This document shows positions 6,157 to 13,091 of a stretch of 13,091 nucleotides of DNA, piece after piece. Within the stretch, counting starts at the first letter, position 1. Each line of letters opens with the position of its first letter. Under the pieces are notes generated by a model that was not told the origin of the DNA, made no database searches, and was given only the letters and a program-made list of their open reading frames with translations. Origin of the DNA: Coemansia sp. RSA 922 (lineage: Eukaryota > Kickxellomycota > Kickxellomycetes > Kickxellales > Kickxellaceae). The translations under genes were made by a program, and so were the position numbers. Where the stretch lies: positions 1-13,091 of the forward strand of contig JANBQS010000718.1 of assembly GCA_027577415.1 (NCBI GenBank), in the 5' to 3' direction.

Positions 6157-9100
6157 CTACAGCGGTGAATGCTGACCTAACTTTGTTTTAAACTCGAGCT
6201 TAGCGAGCTTTTGCAGCCGAGTCCAGCGCTTTTTGTCGTGCAACTTACACATGTCCTGCAGAGGCAGCAGCGCCAAGGGACCAGCAAATGCGATTAAATA
6301 CGTGTACCACGCGACACGGCCGATATGAGCCTCGCCAAAGGCCAAGAGCAAGGCAGCAAACACAAAAGTCAAAAGCAAACACAGAGCCGAAGCCACAATC
6401 CAAGCGATATTGCGAAAGGGCACAAACTCCAGACAGCTGCGAGTCCGGTACATGAGCGTCGACGACACGCAGACGACATGGAAGACAAACGCCACCATAG
6501 CAAAAGTCTGAGCTGCCAGCAGCGCCCACTGCTGCTCGCTATCCAATGCCAGCCAGTCAGCACGGCCAAACACGCTGGCAAGCCGGCCCAGATGCGCCAC
6601 GTCAGCCAGCATCTTCTCCAAGGCTGTGACGTAGACCAAGATTGTCAGCACGATGGGCGGCAGCATGCGGATAAGCGCGTACACGGCAAACCGAGACATG
6701 TCGCTGACATGGTCCTGGTTCTTCAGCGGCATCGTAGACATGATGTTCTCGTCATGCGGGACAAACAACAGGGCAGTGCCCAGCAACGGCACAACGATCC
6801 ACAGCACCCACAGCAGCATAAAGCCCGTAAGCGCCGGCGGCAGCAGACACAGCGTAGAGATCAGGTTTATCAGCACCAGCGCCAAGCAAGATGCCACGAG
6901 CAGCGCCGCCGACTGCTGGATACAGCCAACGAGCCGCCGAGCCTCGCTGATGACTTGCATCAGCGTGTACAGGCTAGTGTCGTGCTGGAGAAACAGCGGG
7001 CAAGGAATGCACGTCAGCGCAGCTCCCAAGGCATACTGCGTGACCAGCGCGCCCGAGGTCGAGATGGACCCGTCGTTGGCCACATCGTGCCCCGAAAGAG
7101 CCGCCGACCGAGTAGCCTCCGCCACTTGGGTACTTCCGTGGGCGATCCAGTTAAAGTGCGGGATAGGCTCAATGCCCACAGCCAAGTCCGCAGCAGCAAA
7201 CGTCAGCGTGTTGGCGTCCTTGAGCGCACTGCCAATACAGCAAACGATATCGCCGTTCTCCTGGAATATGTTGATCATCTCGCGCGTAGAGTCGGGCGTG
7301 CACTCGGCAAACAGCGATATCTGCAGTGGAATATCGTCTACTTCCTTCAAGTGCGAGCGGATGCTCTCAATCCCCCGCGGCAACTGCGCCTTGATATCGT
7401 GGTCCTCGACATAGCCATCGTCAACAATGTCGTCGTACGAGCTGTCAGCCACCGAGCTCAGCAATATACACGTATTCCAATCCGTCTCCAATCCCAGCCG
7501 CTCGGCAAAAGACTTGCTCTGCCGGCCCTTGGCCTTTGAAAAGTACACGAAGCGGATCCCAGCAATAGACAGATCCTCGACAAAATCGCACACGTCGACC
7601 TTTGGATCGTAAGCAAACGTAACCAGCCCCAGGAATATCTGCTCAGTAACCGCGTCGCGCAAAAAGGCCTGCTCTGTCGCAAACTGCCGCAGGTCGCTGC
7701 TAGTGTAATCGAGCCCACCATCATCGCGATCTGACACTGCTGCTGGCTGAGAGAACTTGCTCTTGGCTCGGAGCAGACCCAGGCGCGCCGCCTCGGTAAG
7801 GTGCTCGGGCAAGTCAACCACAGAGCCCTGGTCAGCCAAGGCATCGCCCTCATCGGCGTCGCTGCGGCCAGCATCCTTGCCCTCAGCAAGCTCAGAGGGC
7901 TTTTGCACAACGGCCACAAACTGGCGAGGCGGCTCGTCCACGGGGGATTCAGGCGCAATGTCCACGTATATGCTTTGCCCCGACTGCTCCGCACTGCCCC
8001 AGCCTGGCCACTTCAGGCCATGAGTATCCAGCGACAAGGGCCGGTACGCAAAGGCCAAGCACTGCAAGTCCTGCTGCAGGGCGTTCAAGTACAGCCCGTA
8101 GTACATGGCCATCGTGCGGTCGCTGAGCGGGCGAATCCCCGACCCGTCAAAGTAGTCCAGGCACATGCCCAGCACAAGCTCGACGTTTCCGTCAGTCAGC
8201 ATCTGCAGCCTGCCCGGCCCATCCTCGGCCTGAAACACAGCCGAGGTAAAGCTAGCCGCACAGCAAATGTCCTTTCGGTTCAGCAGCTCCGTGGCCTTGT
8301 GGAAGGGCGCAAACACGTCGACTTCCTTCAGCATGCGGAATCGGGAGAGGTCGTCGTTCGTAAAGCCAATTGCCCGGCTGATCTTGCACAGGCAAGTGTC
8401 TTGCGAGGAGAGTATTTTGCCGCGCTGCCGCATGCAGTTGTGCCGCTTGTGCGTGGTGTCGACACGCAGCCTGCCCACCCGGTGAGCCAAAGTATTGAGC
8501 CCGCAGTTCAGCCCCAGCGGCCGGAGACTAGGCAGGTACTTTTCCCACCCCTCGTCGATGATAAACGTCCTCAGATCAGCGCCAACCTGCTGCTCGGCCA
8601 GATCCAGTATCGCATAGTCCTCCTCGTCGGCGTCTGGAACCACAATCTGCTCCGGCGTGCAAAAGGGCTCAGCAATCGTGCCCTCTTTGTCAATGCTGCA
8701 TATAACGGTGATGTTGCCCAGAGTCTCAGACAGGTTGCTGGACCGCGACAGGTTCCGGTAGTCGCAGTTCATCCACAGCCAGCGCATCCGCTCCAAGATC
8801 GCGCCAATGCCCACGGTAATGTCCTTGGTTGGCGGCAGCGCCTCGACGTCAAACTCGTCGATATCCTCCATGTCCTCGTACTCTGTTTTGCTGCGCTGCA
8901 AAGTGTCAAACAAGACCACCTCGCAGGCATTAGTAAAGATACGCACCGCTATCCAGTACACGGGCCACAGCGCAGTACAGGCAAACGGAAACAAAACATA
9001 CGCAGTCTTGCCAACGACCGCCTCCACCGCCATGTGGCGCTGAGACCGCTGGCCCACGTCCACCACGCCATATATAACTGCGTTGGCTACCACAGCAACC

Positions 9101-9918
9101 AAAGCCACTGCAGGCAGAATGCGCAGCATGACCAGCCGGACCACCACGCATATTTGGTTCTGCAGCACCGACTTGTCCGTGCGCTGGTGGTGCCTGGCAA
9201 TCTGCTGCAGATGGCTTTTCAGCGGCGTATCCAGCACCAGAAACAATACGCGGCCCGCCATCGCATGGTGCCCGGTAGTCTGCGGGTCCCACAGCCGACA
9301 TGCTTGACCCAACCAGGAGCGCATCGACTCTGGAGTAAGCGCCTGCCCTCGAGTCAACACAAGCTCTGACAGCTCGCTAGTCCGCAAGGCCACCTCGCAT
9401 GGGGCTGCTTCTCCGTAGCCCAGAGCGATGACGTCGTCTTTCACTAGCAGCAAAGTAGGAACGTCTCGCCACACGCCGTCGCGCAATGCCATATACGTTG
9501 TGACTGTAGGAAGCTGCGGCGTACGCAAGTCAGCATAAGTGCCCGTCCACTCGCGAATCTCGCCTGCCACCGCCCCCAGCCGCTTATCCAGCTCATGCGC
9601 CTCCAGCCGTGACTCGCGAGCCAACACCCAAGCTGCTCCCAGCATAGACAGCATAATGAATGCAGCCTCGACGATAGACGCTATACCTCGGCTCTGTAGC
9701 GGCTGCCCCTTGGCTAAGACATATGCTCCATTGACAGCGAGTAGCAGCGCAACTGTAGAACTGGCTCCGAGCAACACGCGCAGCGATGACGCTCGCCAGT
9801 CTAAGTGGAACGGAACCACTATCAGTGCGTGATCCGTGTCAATCAGCTCCAATAACTTGTATTTGGCCAAGGCTGTCGATACTCCAAGCGAAGGCGCCTG
9901 ACTCTGTTGTGCTGACAT
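6157..9918 (-). CDS. TMEM94: TMEM94-like P-type-ATPase-related membrane protein
   Basis: This 1253-residue polytopic protein has P-type ATPase layout. Two helices (~47-67, 76-100) precede an actuator-like loop containing VPTLLLVKDDVIALGYGE. Two more helices (~256-290, 303-328) precede a large cytosolic region (~330-950), and six or seven hydrophobic segments fill 954-1222. The phosphorylation site reads DKEGT (D410), not DKTGT. The nucleotide-domain region has DGNVELVLGMCLDYFDG (576 on), and the hinge reads CIGSALKDAN (894-903), not TGDGxND. I see no TGES. These deviations, with segments such as LAFAYRPL, IRFVYFSKA and FAERLGLETDWN, match vertebrate TMEM94 (ERMA), reported as an ER magnesium transporter. 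An ER ion-handling role here is inferred from that. The frame has no intron. It sits between UVSSA and GPI15 on the same strand. Sequence drift could mean a non-pumping homologue. Confidence 0.85.
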   Translation of the reverse strand: MSAQQSQAPSLGVSTALAKYKLLELIDTDHALIVVPFHLDWRASSLRVLLGASSTVALLLAVNGAYVLAKGQPLQSRGIASIVEAAFIMLSMLGAAWVLARESRLEAHELDKRLGAVAGEIREWTGTYADLRTPQLPTVTTYMALRDGVWRDVPTLLLVKDDVIALGYGEAAPCEVALRTSELSELVLTRGQALTPESMRSWLGQACRLWDPQTTGHHAMAGRVLFLVLDTPLKSHLQQIARHHQRTDKSVLQNQICVVVRLVMLRILPAVALVAVVANAVIYGVVDVGQRSQRHMAVEAVVGKTAYVLFPFACTALWPVYWIAVRIFTNACEVVLFDTLQRSKTEYEDMEDIDEFDVEALPPTKDITVGIGAILERMRWLWMNCDYRNLSRSSNLSETLGNITVICSIDKEGTIAEPFCTPEQIVVPDADEEDYAILDLAEQQVGADLRTFIIDEGWEKYLPSLRPLGLNCGLNTLAHRVGRLRVDTTHKRHNCMRQRGKILSSQDTCLCKISRAIGFTNDDLSRFRMLKEVDVFAPFHKATELLNRKDICCAASFTSAVFQAEDGPGRLQMLTDGNVELVLGMCLDYFDGSGIRPLSDRTMAMYYGLYLNALQQDLQCLAFAYRPLSLDTHGLKWPGWGSAEQSGQSIYVDIAPESPVDEPPRQFVAVVQKPSELAEGKDAGRSDADEGDALADQGSVVDLPEHLTEAARLGLLRAKSKFSQPAAVSDRDDGGLDYTSSDLRQFATEQAFLRDAVTEQIFLGLVTFAYDPKVDVCDFVEDLSIAGIRFVYFSKAKGRQSKSFAERLGLETDWNTCILLSSVADSSYDDIVDDGYVEDHDIKAQLPRGIESIRSHLKEVDDIPLQISLFAECTPDSTREMINIFQENGDIVCCIGSALKDANTLTFAAADLAVGIEPIPHFNWIAHGSTQVAEATRSAALSGHDVANDGSISTSGALVTQYALGAALTCIPCPLFLQHDTSLYTLMQVISEARRLVGCIQQSAALLVASCLALVLINLISTLCLLPPALTGFMLLWVLWIVVPLLGTALLFVPHDENIMSTMPLKNQDHVSDMSRFAVYALIRMLPPIVLTILVYVTALEKMLADVAHLGRLASVFGRADWLALDSEQQWALLAAQTFAMVAFVFHVVCVSSTLMYRTRSCLEFVPFRNIAWIVASALCLLLTFVFAALLLAFGEAHIGRVAWYTYLIAFAGPLALLPLQDMCKLHDKKRWTRLQKLAKLEFKTKLGQHSPL

Positions 9919-10056
9919 CGTAACATATAGTCACACAGGTATCAAGTCTACTACACTCTTCAGTCACGCAGAAAAAAATTCCAAGAGAAATGAAAGAAAA
10001 AATATAATTAATACAAAAATAAATAATACAGGAGTAAAAGCAGAAGCTTGGATGAA
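9919..10056 (-). promoter_or_regulatory. Promoter of the TMEM94-like gene with two GTCAC elements
   Basis: These 138 bp hold the 3' flank of UVSSA and the promoter of the TMEM94-like gene. The half near 10057 is AT-rich, as expected for a 3' end. The half near the ATG carries TAGTCACAC (9928-9936) and CAGTCACG (9961-9968). The latter matches seven of eight bases of the fission-yeast HomolD box CAGTCACA, a TATA substitute that works in both orientations. Function here is inferred from motif and position. Confidence 0.35.
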
Positions 10057-11940
10057 TCACTTTTTTCTGATTTTCTTTTGAAGTCGATTGATGATTGATG
10101 GCCTGCTGTTGCGAATATCGACGAGTGCGCTTTTCGCCGCTGGTTCTTTCTTCTTCGCCCTCTTTTGTTGTGGCAGCGGCGGACTCTTCTGATTGACTAG
10201 CGCCTCCCAGTCTCGCCACTCCACCTCACTGACCGCCTCGGCAGTGGCAACCGTACTCTGTCTCGGTGCGCTGTCTGCTGGAGGAGGATTATCATCGGCT
10301 ATAAACCCACCCTGTGGTCGGCCTGCCTCGTCGCGGTCAACTATCAGGCCATGAAGCGGGCATTTCAAAAGATCGCGACGTGGACACAGCCGACCGCCTT
10401 TCAATGGAGCACGGCATGCCTTGATCTCACGCCGCTCACCAGACTCTGTGCCATTAGCGCCCGCCACGGCATCGCTATAGTACACAGCTCGTTTCCTAAG
10501 ACTATCGGTTGCCTTTCCAGACAGCGTGGCTTCTTCTCGCGCACTGCCTAAAAACCGATGCCGAATTTCCAATCCAGAAGTATTGGCGTCCACAGTGTCT
10601 TGCCCCCAATACATCAGGTCCGGTCCATACTCCACCACAGGTGCCGTCTGCCGCAATCTGTCTTCAACGGAATTGCCAAGAGTAGTATCGCTTGCCTCCG
10701 CTTGAGAAATGGTCTGTGACTGCAAATTGCGCAGCAGCTCTGGACGTATGTACGTTGGGTCTGACTCTAATCCCGGCTCGCCAAGTAGCGAAAACACGGC
10801 GTGACGCTTGTGTCGATGAGCACCCAATGACTCTGATAGTGCTGGTCGCTTGCTGTTGGTATTCCGAGTCTTGTGAAAGTCTGCAGGTACATCCTCAAAT
10901 TCGTCCTCGCTCTTATCGTCGCAAAGCCCACCGCTATCTTTCTGCAGGAAAGACAGATCGACGCCCAAGTCGGCACATTTTGGCACAACGTCTACGACAC
11001 GACTACTTAGCCTACGCACTGACTCTAACAGCGTGCCAAGTTCAGGATCAATACTGCTGTCCAAGCGCGTCAGCCTTTCCGTCCAAACTCTTAGTTGAGG
11101 CTCATATTTCGTGACGCATAACCGTAGATAGTCGCGAATAACATCGTATACTGCCGCATTCCCATTGTCTTCCTCCGTCTCAAGGATGCGGCCGGGGTTG
11201 ACGTCGATATCGACAGCATGTCGGTTAACAGCCATGACCGCCATGATTTCGTCAATATCGGCATCATTGTCCTCCGCGTACCTATGCCCAGTGTCGGTAA
11301 ACAGGTCGGCAATATCGGGTATTAGAATAGCAAAACAGCCATCGAGCATCCACAACGCCTCCTCAATAGCAGGACGCATAGCTAAGAAATCAGCTCGAAT
11401 CGCTAGCAGCGACCTTAGCATATACTCGTTCCGGTTCTCTATATTGATAGCACGCAAACGCTCAATCTGCACAGGGTCATTCCGTTTAAAAGCCCTTGCC
11501 GCTGCCCGAAAGTCAACTCGTTCCACATACCGCAGAAACCTAAACCCGACTACCAGTCGCTGATACGCAGCACCGTACCTTTCAACCCAAGCATACATAA
11601 ACTCAGCCGCCAGCAACTTCAGCTTTGCTGCATACTCATGCGGTCGAGGGAGTGGCCGTTGGTAGGCTCCAAACACTAGGGTCAGGATCTGTGGTAGCTC
11701 AGCGATAACCAAAAGTCGGAACCGGTGTGATCGTATAAACAGCTCATTGAGGGCTTGAAGACAGGAGATACGTATCTGCGCATGCTCTTTGCTCAGTGCG
11801 TTTAATAGTACCTTAAACGCACCGACTATATGGATACCGTCGTTCTTTTTGCAAATACGCTTTAGCTCTCGGAGCTTATCTGGGTTTAATGAGTCTAGTC
11901 CGCTCTCCGTCAGTTCGGTAACCAGGGCCTCTAAGGACAT
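10057..11940 (-). CDS. UVSSA: UV-stimulated scaffold protein A (UVSSA) homologue
   Basis: UVSSA acts in transcription-coupled nucleotide excision repair, bringing TFIIH to stalled RNA polymerase II with CSA and CSB. The 627-residue product starts with the family's helical VHS/ENTH-like domain (1-~145), recognisable from LNPDKLRELKRICKK, FIRSHRFRLLV and GFRFLRYVERVDF. An acidic stretch SEDEFEDVP (344-352) has the F348-x-x-V351 pattern by which human UVSSA, XPC and TFIIE-alpha bind the PH domain of TFIIH p62. VVEYGPDLMYWGQD (435-448) is a conserved block before the C-terminal zinc finger. The finger has C509, C519, C527 and H530 in CRAPLKGGRLCPRRDLLKCP. The tail is basic (KRAKKK; INRLQKKIRKK) and probably a nuclear localisation signal. 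The start at 11940 matches the homologue N-terminus although T is at -3. No intron is seen. Human UVSSA is of similar size (about 709). Confidence 0.93.
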   Translation of the reverse strand: MSLEALVTELTESGLDSLNPDKLRELKRICKKNDGIHIVGAFKVLLNALSKEHAQIRISCLQALNELFIRSHRFRLLVIAELPQILTLVFGAYQRPLPRPHEYAAKLKLLAAEFMYAWVERYGAAYQRLVVGFRFLRYVERVDFRAAARAFKRNDPVQIERLRAINIENRNEYMLRSLLAIRADFLAMRPAIEEALWMLDGCFAILIPDIADLFTDTGHRYAEDNDADIDEIMAVMAVNRHAVDIDVNPGRILETEEDNGNAAVYDVIRDYLRLCVTKYEPQLRVWTERLTRLDSSIDPELGTLLESVRRLSSRVVDVVPKCADLGVDLSFLQKDSGGLCDDKSEDEFEDVPADFHKTRNTNSKRPALSESLGAHRHKRHAVFSLLGEPGLESDPTYIRPELLRNLQSQTISQAEASDTTLGNSVEDRLRQTAPVVEYGPDLMYWGQDTVDANTSGLEIRHRFLGSAREEATLSGKATDSLRKRAVYYSDAVAGANGTESGERREIKACRAPLKGGRLCPRRDLLKCPLHGLIVDRDEAGRPQGGFIADDNPPPADSAPRQSTVATAEAVSEVEWRDWEALVNQKSPPLPQQKRAKKKEPAAKSALVDIRNSRPSIINRLQKKIRKK

Positions 11941-12038
11941 GAATACAAAATAGTGAATTTGACTCTATTAAAGACGAGAAAATTAAATAAACGAAATGAG
12001 AATACATAAAGTGAAGTGGACAATTATTAAGCTCGTCT

Positions 12039-12317
12039 GTCACCTTTTTGTCCGCACAAAGGTCACCCCTATCATGTGACCATATTGGAAATAAAAGTGC
12101 GAGTTGTCTGCAGGGTGAGCCTTCTGTCCTCTACATTGATATCGAGTGCTCACTAGCCAGCCTTTCCAACTGCGTTGCATAATAGTATGAGCGCCTTTTG
12201 TGCCGGTGGTTCGCAGGTGACAGAAATGTACTCTATGTCAAACGTGATACGGGCTAGCCCAGGCTATTACGGCAAAACTGCCGAGGCCAGTGACAATTAA
12301 ACGACGTCACAAGTGAC
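12039..12317. promoter_or_regulatory. Cluster of seven GTCAC/GTGAC motifs upstream of UVSSA
   Basis: The pentamer GTCAC or its complement occurs at 12039, 12062, 12076, 12217, 12290, 12306 and 12313, where about one would be expected in 280 bp of random sequence. Two pairs form inverted repeats: GGTCAC and GTGACC 9 bp apart (12061-12081), and GTCAC-AA-GTGAC (12306-12317), which overlaps a CRE-like GACGTCA. They lie 100-380 bp before the UVSSA start and are plausible binding sites for an unidentified factor. Confidence 0.35.
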
Positions 12318-12381
12318 ACAGCTTTTGAAAGCAAAAAAACTAGTCGCTTTATCATATTCTCCAAGTGTTTCTTAAATTTTT

Positions 12382-12402
12382 GGTGGTGTGGTGTGGTGTG
12401 GT
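12382..12402. repeat. GGTGT pentamer tandem repeat
   Basis: Three perfect GGTGT units (12385-12399) are flanked on each side by a partial GGT. On the U1 strand this is a CCACA/ACACC tract beginning about 9 nt beyond the predicted RNA 3' end, so it would be the first sequence transcribed past the mature snRNA. Whether it takes part in 3'-end formation is unknown. Confidence 0.7.
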
Positions 12403-12410
12403 TTGTTTTT

Positions 12411-12571
12411 GGACGGAGCCAGCAGTGTGGCTCCACATCAAAAAATTGCACCGAGGAGATGAGATTTAAAACCCCATTCCCAAACGTCCCGCCAGGCTTT
12501 GTGCAATGCTCAGCAGTCCATCTGTTAGGCGCGCCTTCTTGATAACACAGCCTAATCGGTAAGGTAAGTAT
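12411..12571 (-). ncRNA. U1 spliceosomal snRNA
   Basis: U1 recognises 5' splice sites. All core elements occur in order on the minus strand. The 5' end AUACUUACCUU (12571-12561) is complementary to AAG|GUAAGU. Helix H pairs ACCG (12560-12557) with CGGU (12453-12450) just before the Sm site. Stem-loop I has stem UUAGGC/GCCUAA and loop AUCAAGAAGG (12543-12534), the U1-70K site. Stem-loop II carries AUUGCAC (12507-12501), the U1A-type loop. Stem-loop III is a 9-bp stem with one A/C mismatch (12481-12473 with 12463-12455). The Sm site is AAUUUUUUG (12447-12439), and the terminal hairpin is GGAGCC/GGCUCC (12434-12415). The length of about 161 nt is close to human U1 (164) and far from the enlarged budding-yeast RNA (568). 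The 3' end is uncertain by a few bases. The gene looks intact and functional. Confidence 0.96.
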
Positions 12572-12603
12572 GGATTTCTACATTTTGGATCGAAAACCGC
12601 CTC

Positions 12604-12613
12604 TTTATTTATA
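12604..12613 (-). promoter_or_regulatory. TATA box of the U1 snRNA gene
   Basis: On the minus strand this reads TATAAATAAA, 33-42 bp before the first base of U1, the normal spacing for an RNA polymerase II TATA element. The match in both motif and spacing supports a functional U1 gene and not a pseudogene copy. A palindromic CACGTG E-box lies further upstream at 12673-12678 (about -105) and may also belong to this promoter. Confidence 0.7.
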
Positions 12614-13091
12614 GATACAGAGACGACATATAGCCAGACCAACGCCTATGGGGCCATCAGAGTTGACTTGTGCACGTGAATGGAGCGCTACTGCAACCGA
12701 TGATATAGGCGATAGATCTGGATTGTTGGGACTTTTAAATAGTATCTGGAATAGTAGGTGAATGTGGAAATATAGCGTTTGACATGATATGCTGATGATG
12801 ATGCCAAAGTAATCGAGGCAAGGAAAAAAAAAGGCTATTATTGTTGCCAGAGCGCGCCAAGGATATGGTTGATATATGGGGTGTGTATGCTTTGTCAACT
12901 TTGCGTGCTCAGGGCTCTTTACCAAAGCAAAAAAACTGCTTTAACGAATGAGCGCCCTATTGAGATCGCTATACTTGTGGTAAACAGAGGTCGCTCTGAC
13001 CAGCATAAAAAAGTAGCAAAAAAGTTAGGACACCCGGTATTCCCATATGGTCACCCACTATAGTACTAACCGAGCTGTAACCAGCTTGTCT
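12614..13091. other. U1 upstream region, no gene recognised
   Basis: These 478 bp lie upstream of U1 and run to the window edge. They contain the CACGTG E-box (12673-12678), a GATGATGATG run near 12790, a run of nine A near 12823 and small inverted repeats such as AGCTG-TAAC-CAGCT (13073-13086). Open frames on both strands (for example 12869-13063 plus and 12605-12925 minus) show no recognisable domain and no coding composition. Nothing else can be supported. Confidence 0.5.

Larger units (their letters stand above)
11941..12410. other. UVSSA upstream region and U1 3' flank, no gene
   Basis: These 470 bp hold the UVSSA promoter and the DNA downstream of the U1 gene. The first ~90 bp are AT-rich leader. 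Beyond them lies a cluster of GTCAC/GTGAC motifs (12039-12317), a perfect palindrome GGGCTAGCCC (12251-12260) and a small hairpin CGGCA-AAAC-TGCCG (12270-12283). A 37-codon frame on the plus strand (12187-12300) shows no recognisable similarity and is not called. No tRNA or other RNA gene could be identified. Confidence 0.5.

Noticed and set aside
7801..9369. A 522-codon open frame on the plus strand, antisense to the TMEM94-like gene (and a 404-codon one at 6325-7539)
   Set aside because: Both are shadows of the long GC-rich coding frame on the opposite strand. Their translations are rich in His, Gln and Arg with no domain, which is typical of antisense readings.
12201..12225. GGTTCGCAGG resembling a tRNA B box
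   Set aside because: No A box, no cloverleaf and no acceptor stem could be built around it.
12187..12300. A 37-codon plus-strand frame (MSAFCAGG...)
   Set aside because: It is short, has no homology that I recognise, no promoter evidence, and overlaps the GTGAC cluster.
12616..12628. GATACAGAGACGA, 12 of 13 bases identical to the ACAGAGA region of U6 snRNA
   Set aside because: No U6 5' stem, no catalytic AGC triad in place and no 3' poly-T are found around it, and it overlaps the U1 promoter. Chance similarity is the best explanation.
12781..12800. ATGATGA resembling a box C motif of a C/D snoRNA
   Set aside because: No box D (CTGA) lies at a suitable distance on the same strand and no terminal stem is present.
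12869..13063. A 64-codon plus-strand frame near the right edge
   Set aside because: Composition is not coding-like, there is no domain, and it could arise by chance in this length of AT-rich DNA.

Overview
The window reads as nuclear DNA of a fungus, most likely an early-diverging, zygomycete-grade lineage such as Kickxellomycotina; the lineage is inferred and was not tested. It carries a fungal/metazoan-type ATP synthase subunit k gene split by one spliceosomal intron (GTAAGC donor, TACTAAT branch site, TAG acceptor). It also carries a GPI15/PIG-H gene and very large, nearly intron-free genes at high density. UVSSA and TMEM94 homologues are present, and to my knowledge budding yeast lacks both. 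There is nothing bacterial, viral or transposon-like in it.

Layout, left to right. The first 227 bases are the 5' end of a minus-strand membrane protein gene that runs off the window, possibly a seven-helix receptor. A divergent AT-rich promoter of about 530 bp follows, with one TATA box for each direction. Next is a small plus-strand gene (762-1262) for an unrecognised protein that looks mitochondrially targeted and has a seven-residue tandem repeat. Its 5' structure is uncertain: either the open frame from 762, or a spliced model starting at 532. Tail to tail with it lies DIS3/RRP44, the exosome nuclease (1302-4502, minus). A 207-bp divergent promoter separates DIS3 from the two-exon ATP19 (4710-5023, plus). 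ATP19 ends 36 bp from the stop codon of convergent GPI15 (5060-6076, minus). Upstream of GPI15 on the same strand are a TMEM94-like P-type-ATPase-related membrane protein (6157-9918) and UVSSA (10057-11940), with gaps of only 80 and 138 bp.

The right end has no protein gene that I can support. It contains a complete U1 spliceosomal snRNA gene on the minus strand (about 12411-12571). The evidence is the AUACUUACC 5' end, the U1-70K loop, the U1A-type AUUGCAC loop, the third hairpin, helix H, the Sm site, the fourth hairpin and a TATA box about 33-42 bp upstream. This is the least obvious and best supported non-coding feature of the window.

The genes do not form a pathway. Three serve nuclear RNA or transcription (DIS3, UVSSA, U1), one the mitochondrial ATP synthase, one ER glycolipid synthesis and one probably ER ion handling. 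The spacing is what one expects of a compact fungal genome. I found no evidence of a wholly new biological system. The best leads are the U1 gene, the sequence drift of the TMEM94-like protein at every P-type ATPase signature, a cluster of GTCAC/GTGAC elements upstream of UVSSA, and the unresolved 5' end of the small mitochondrial gene.
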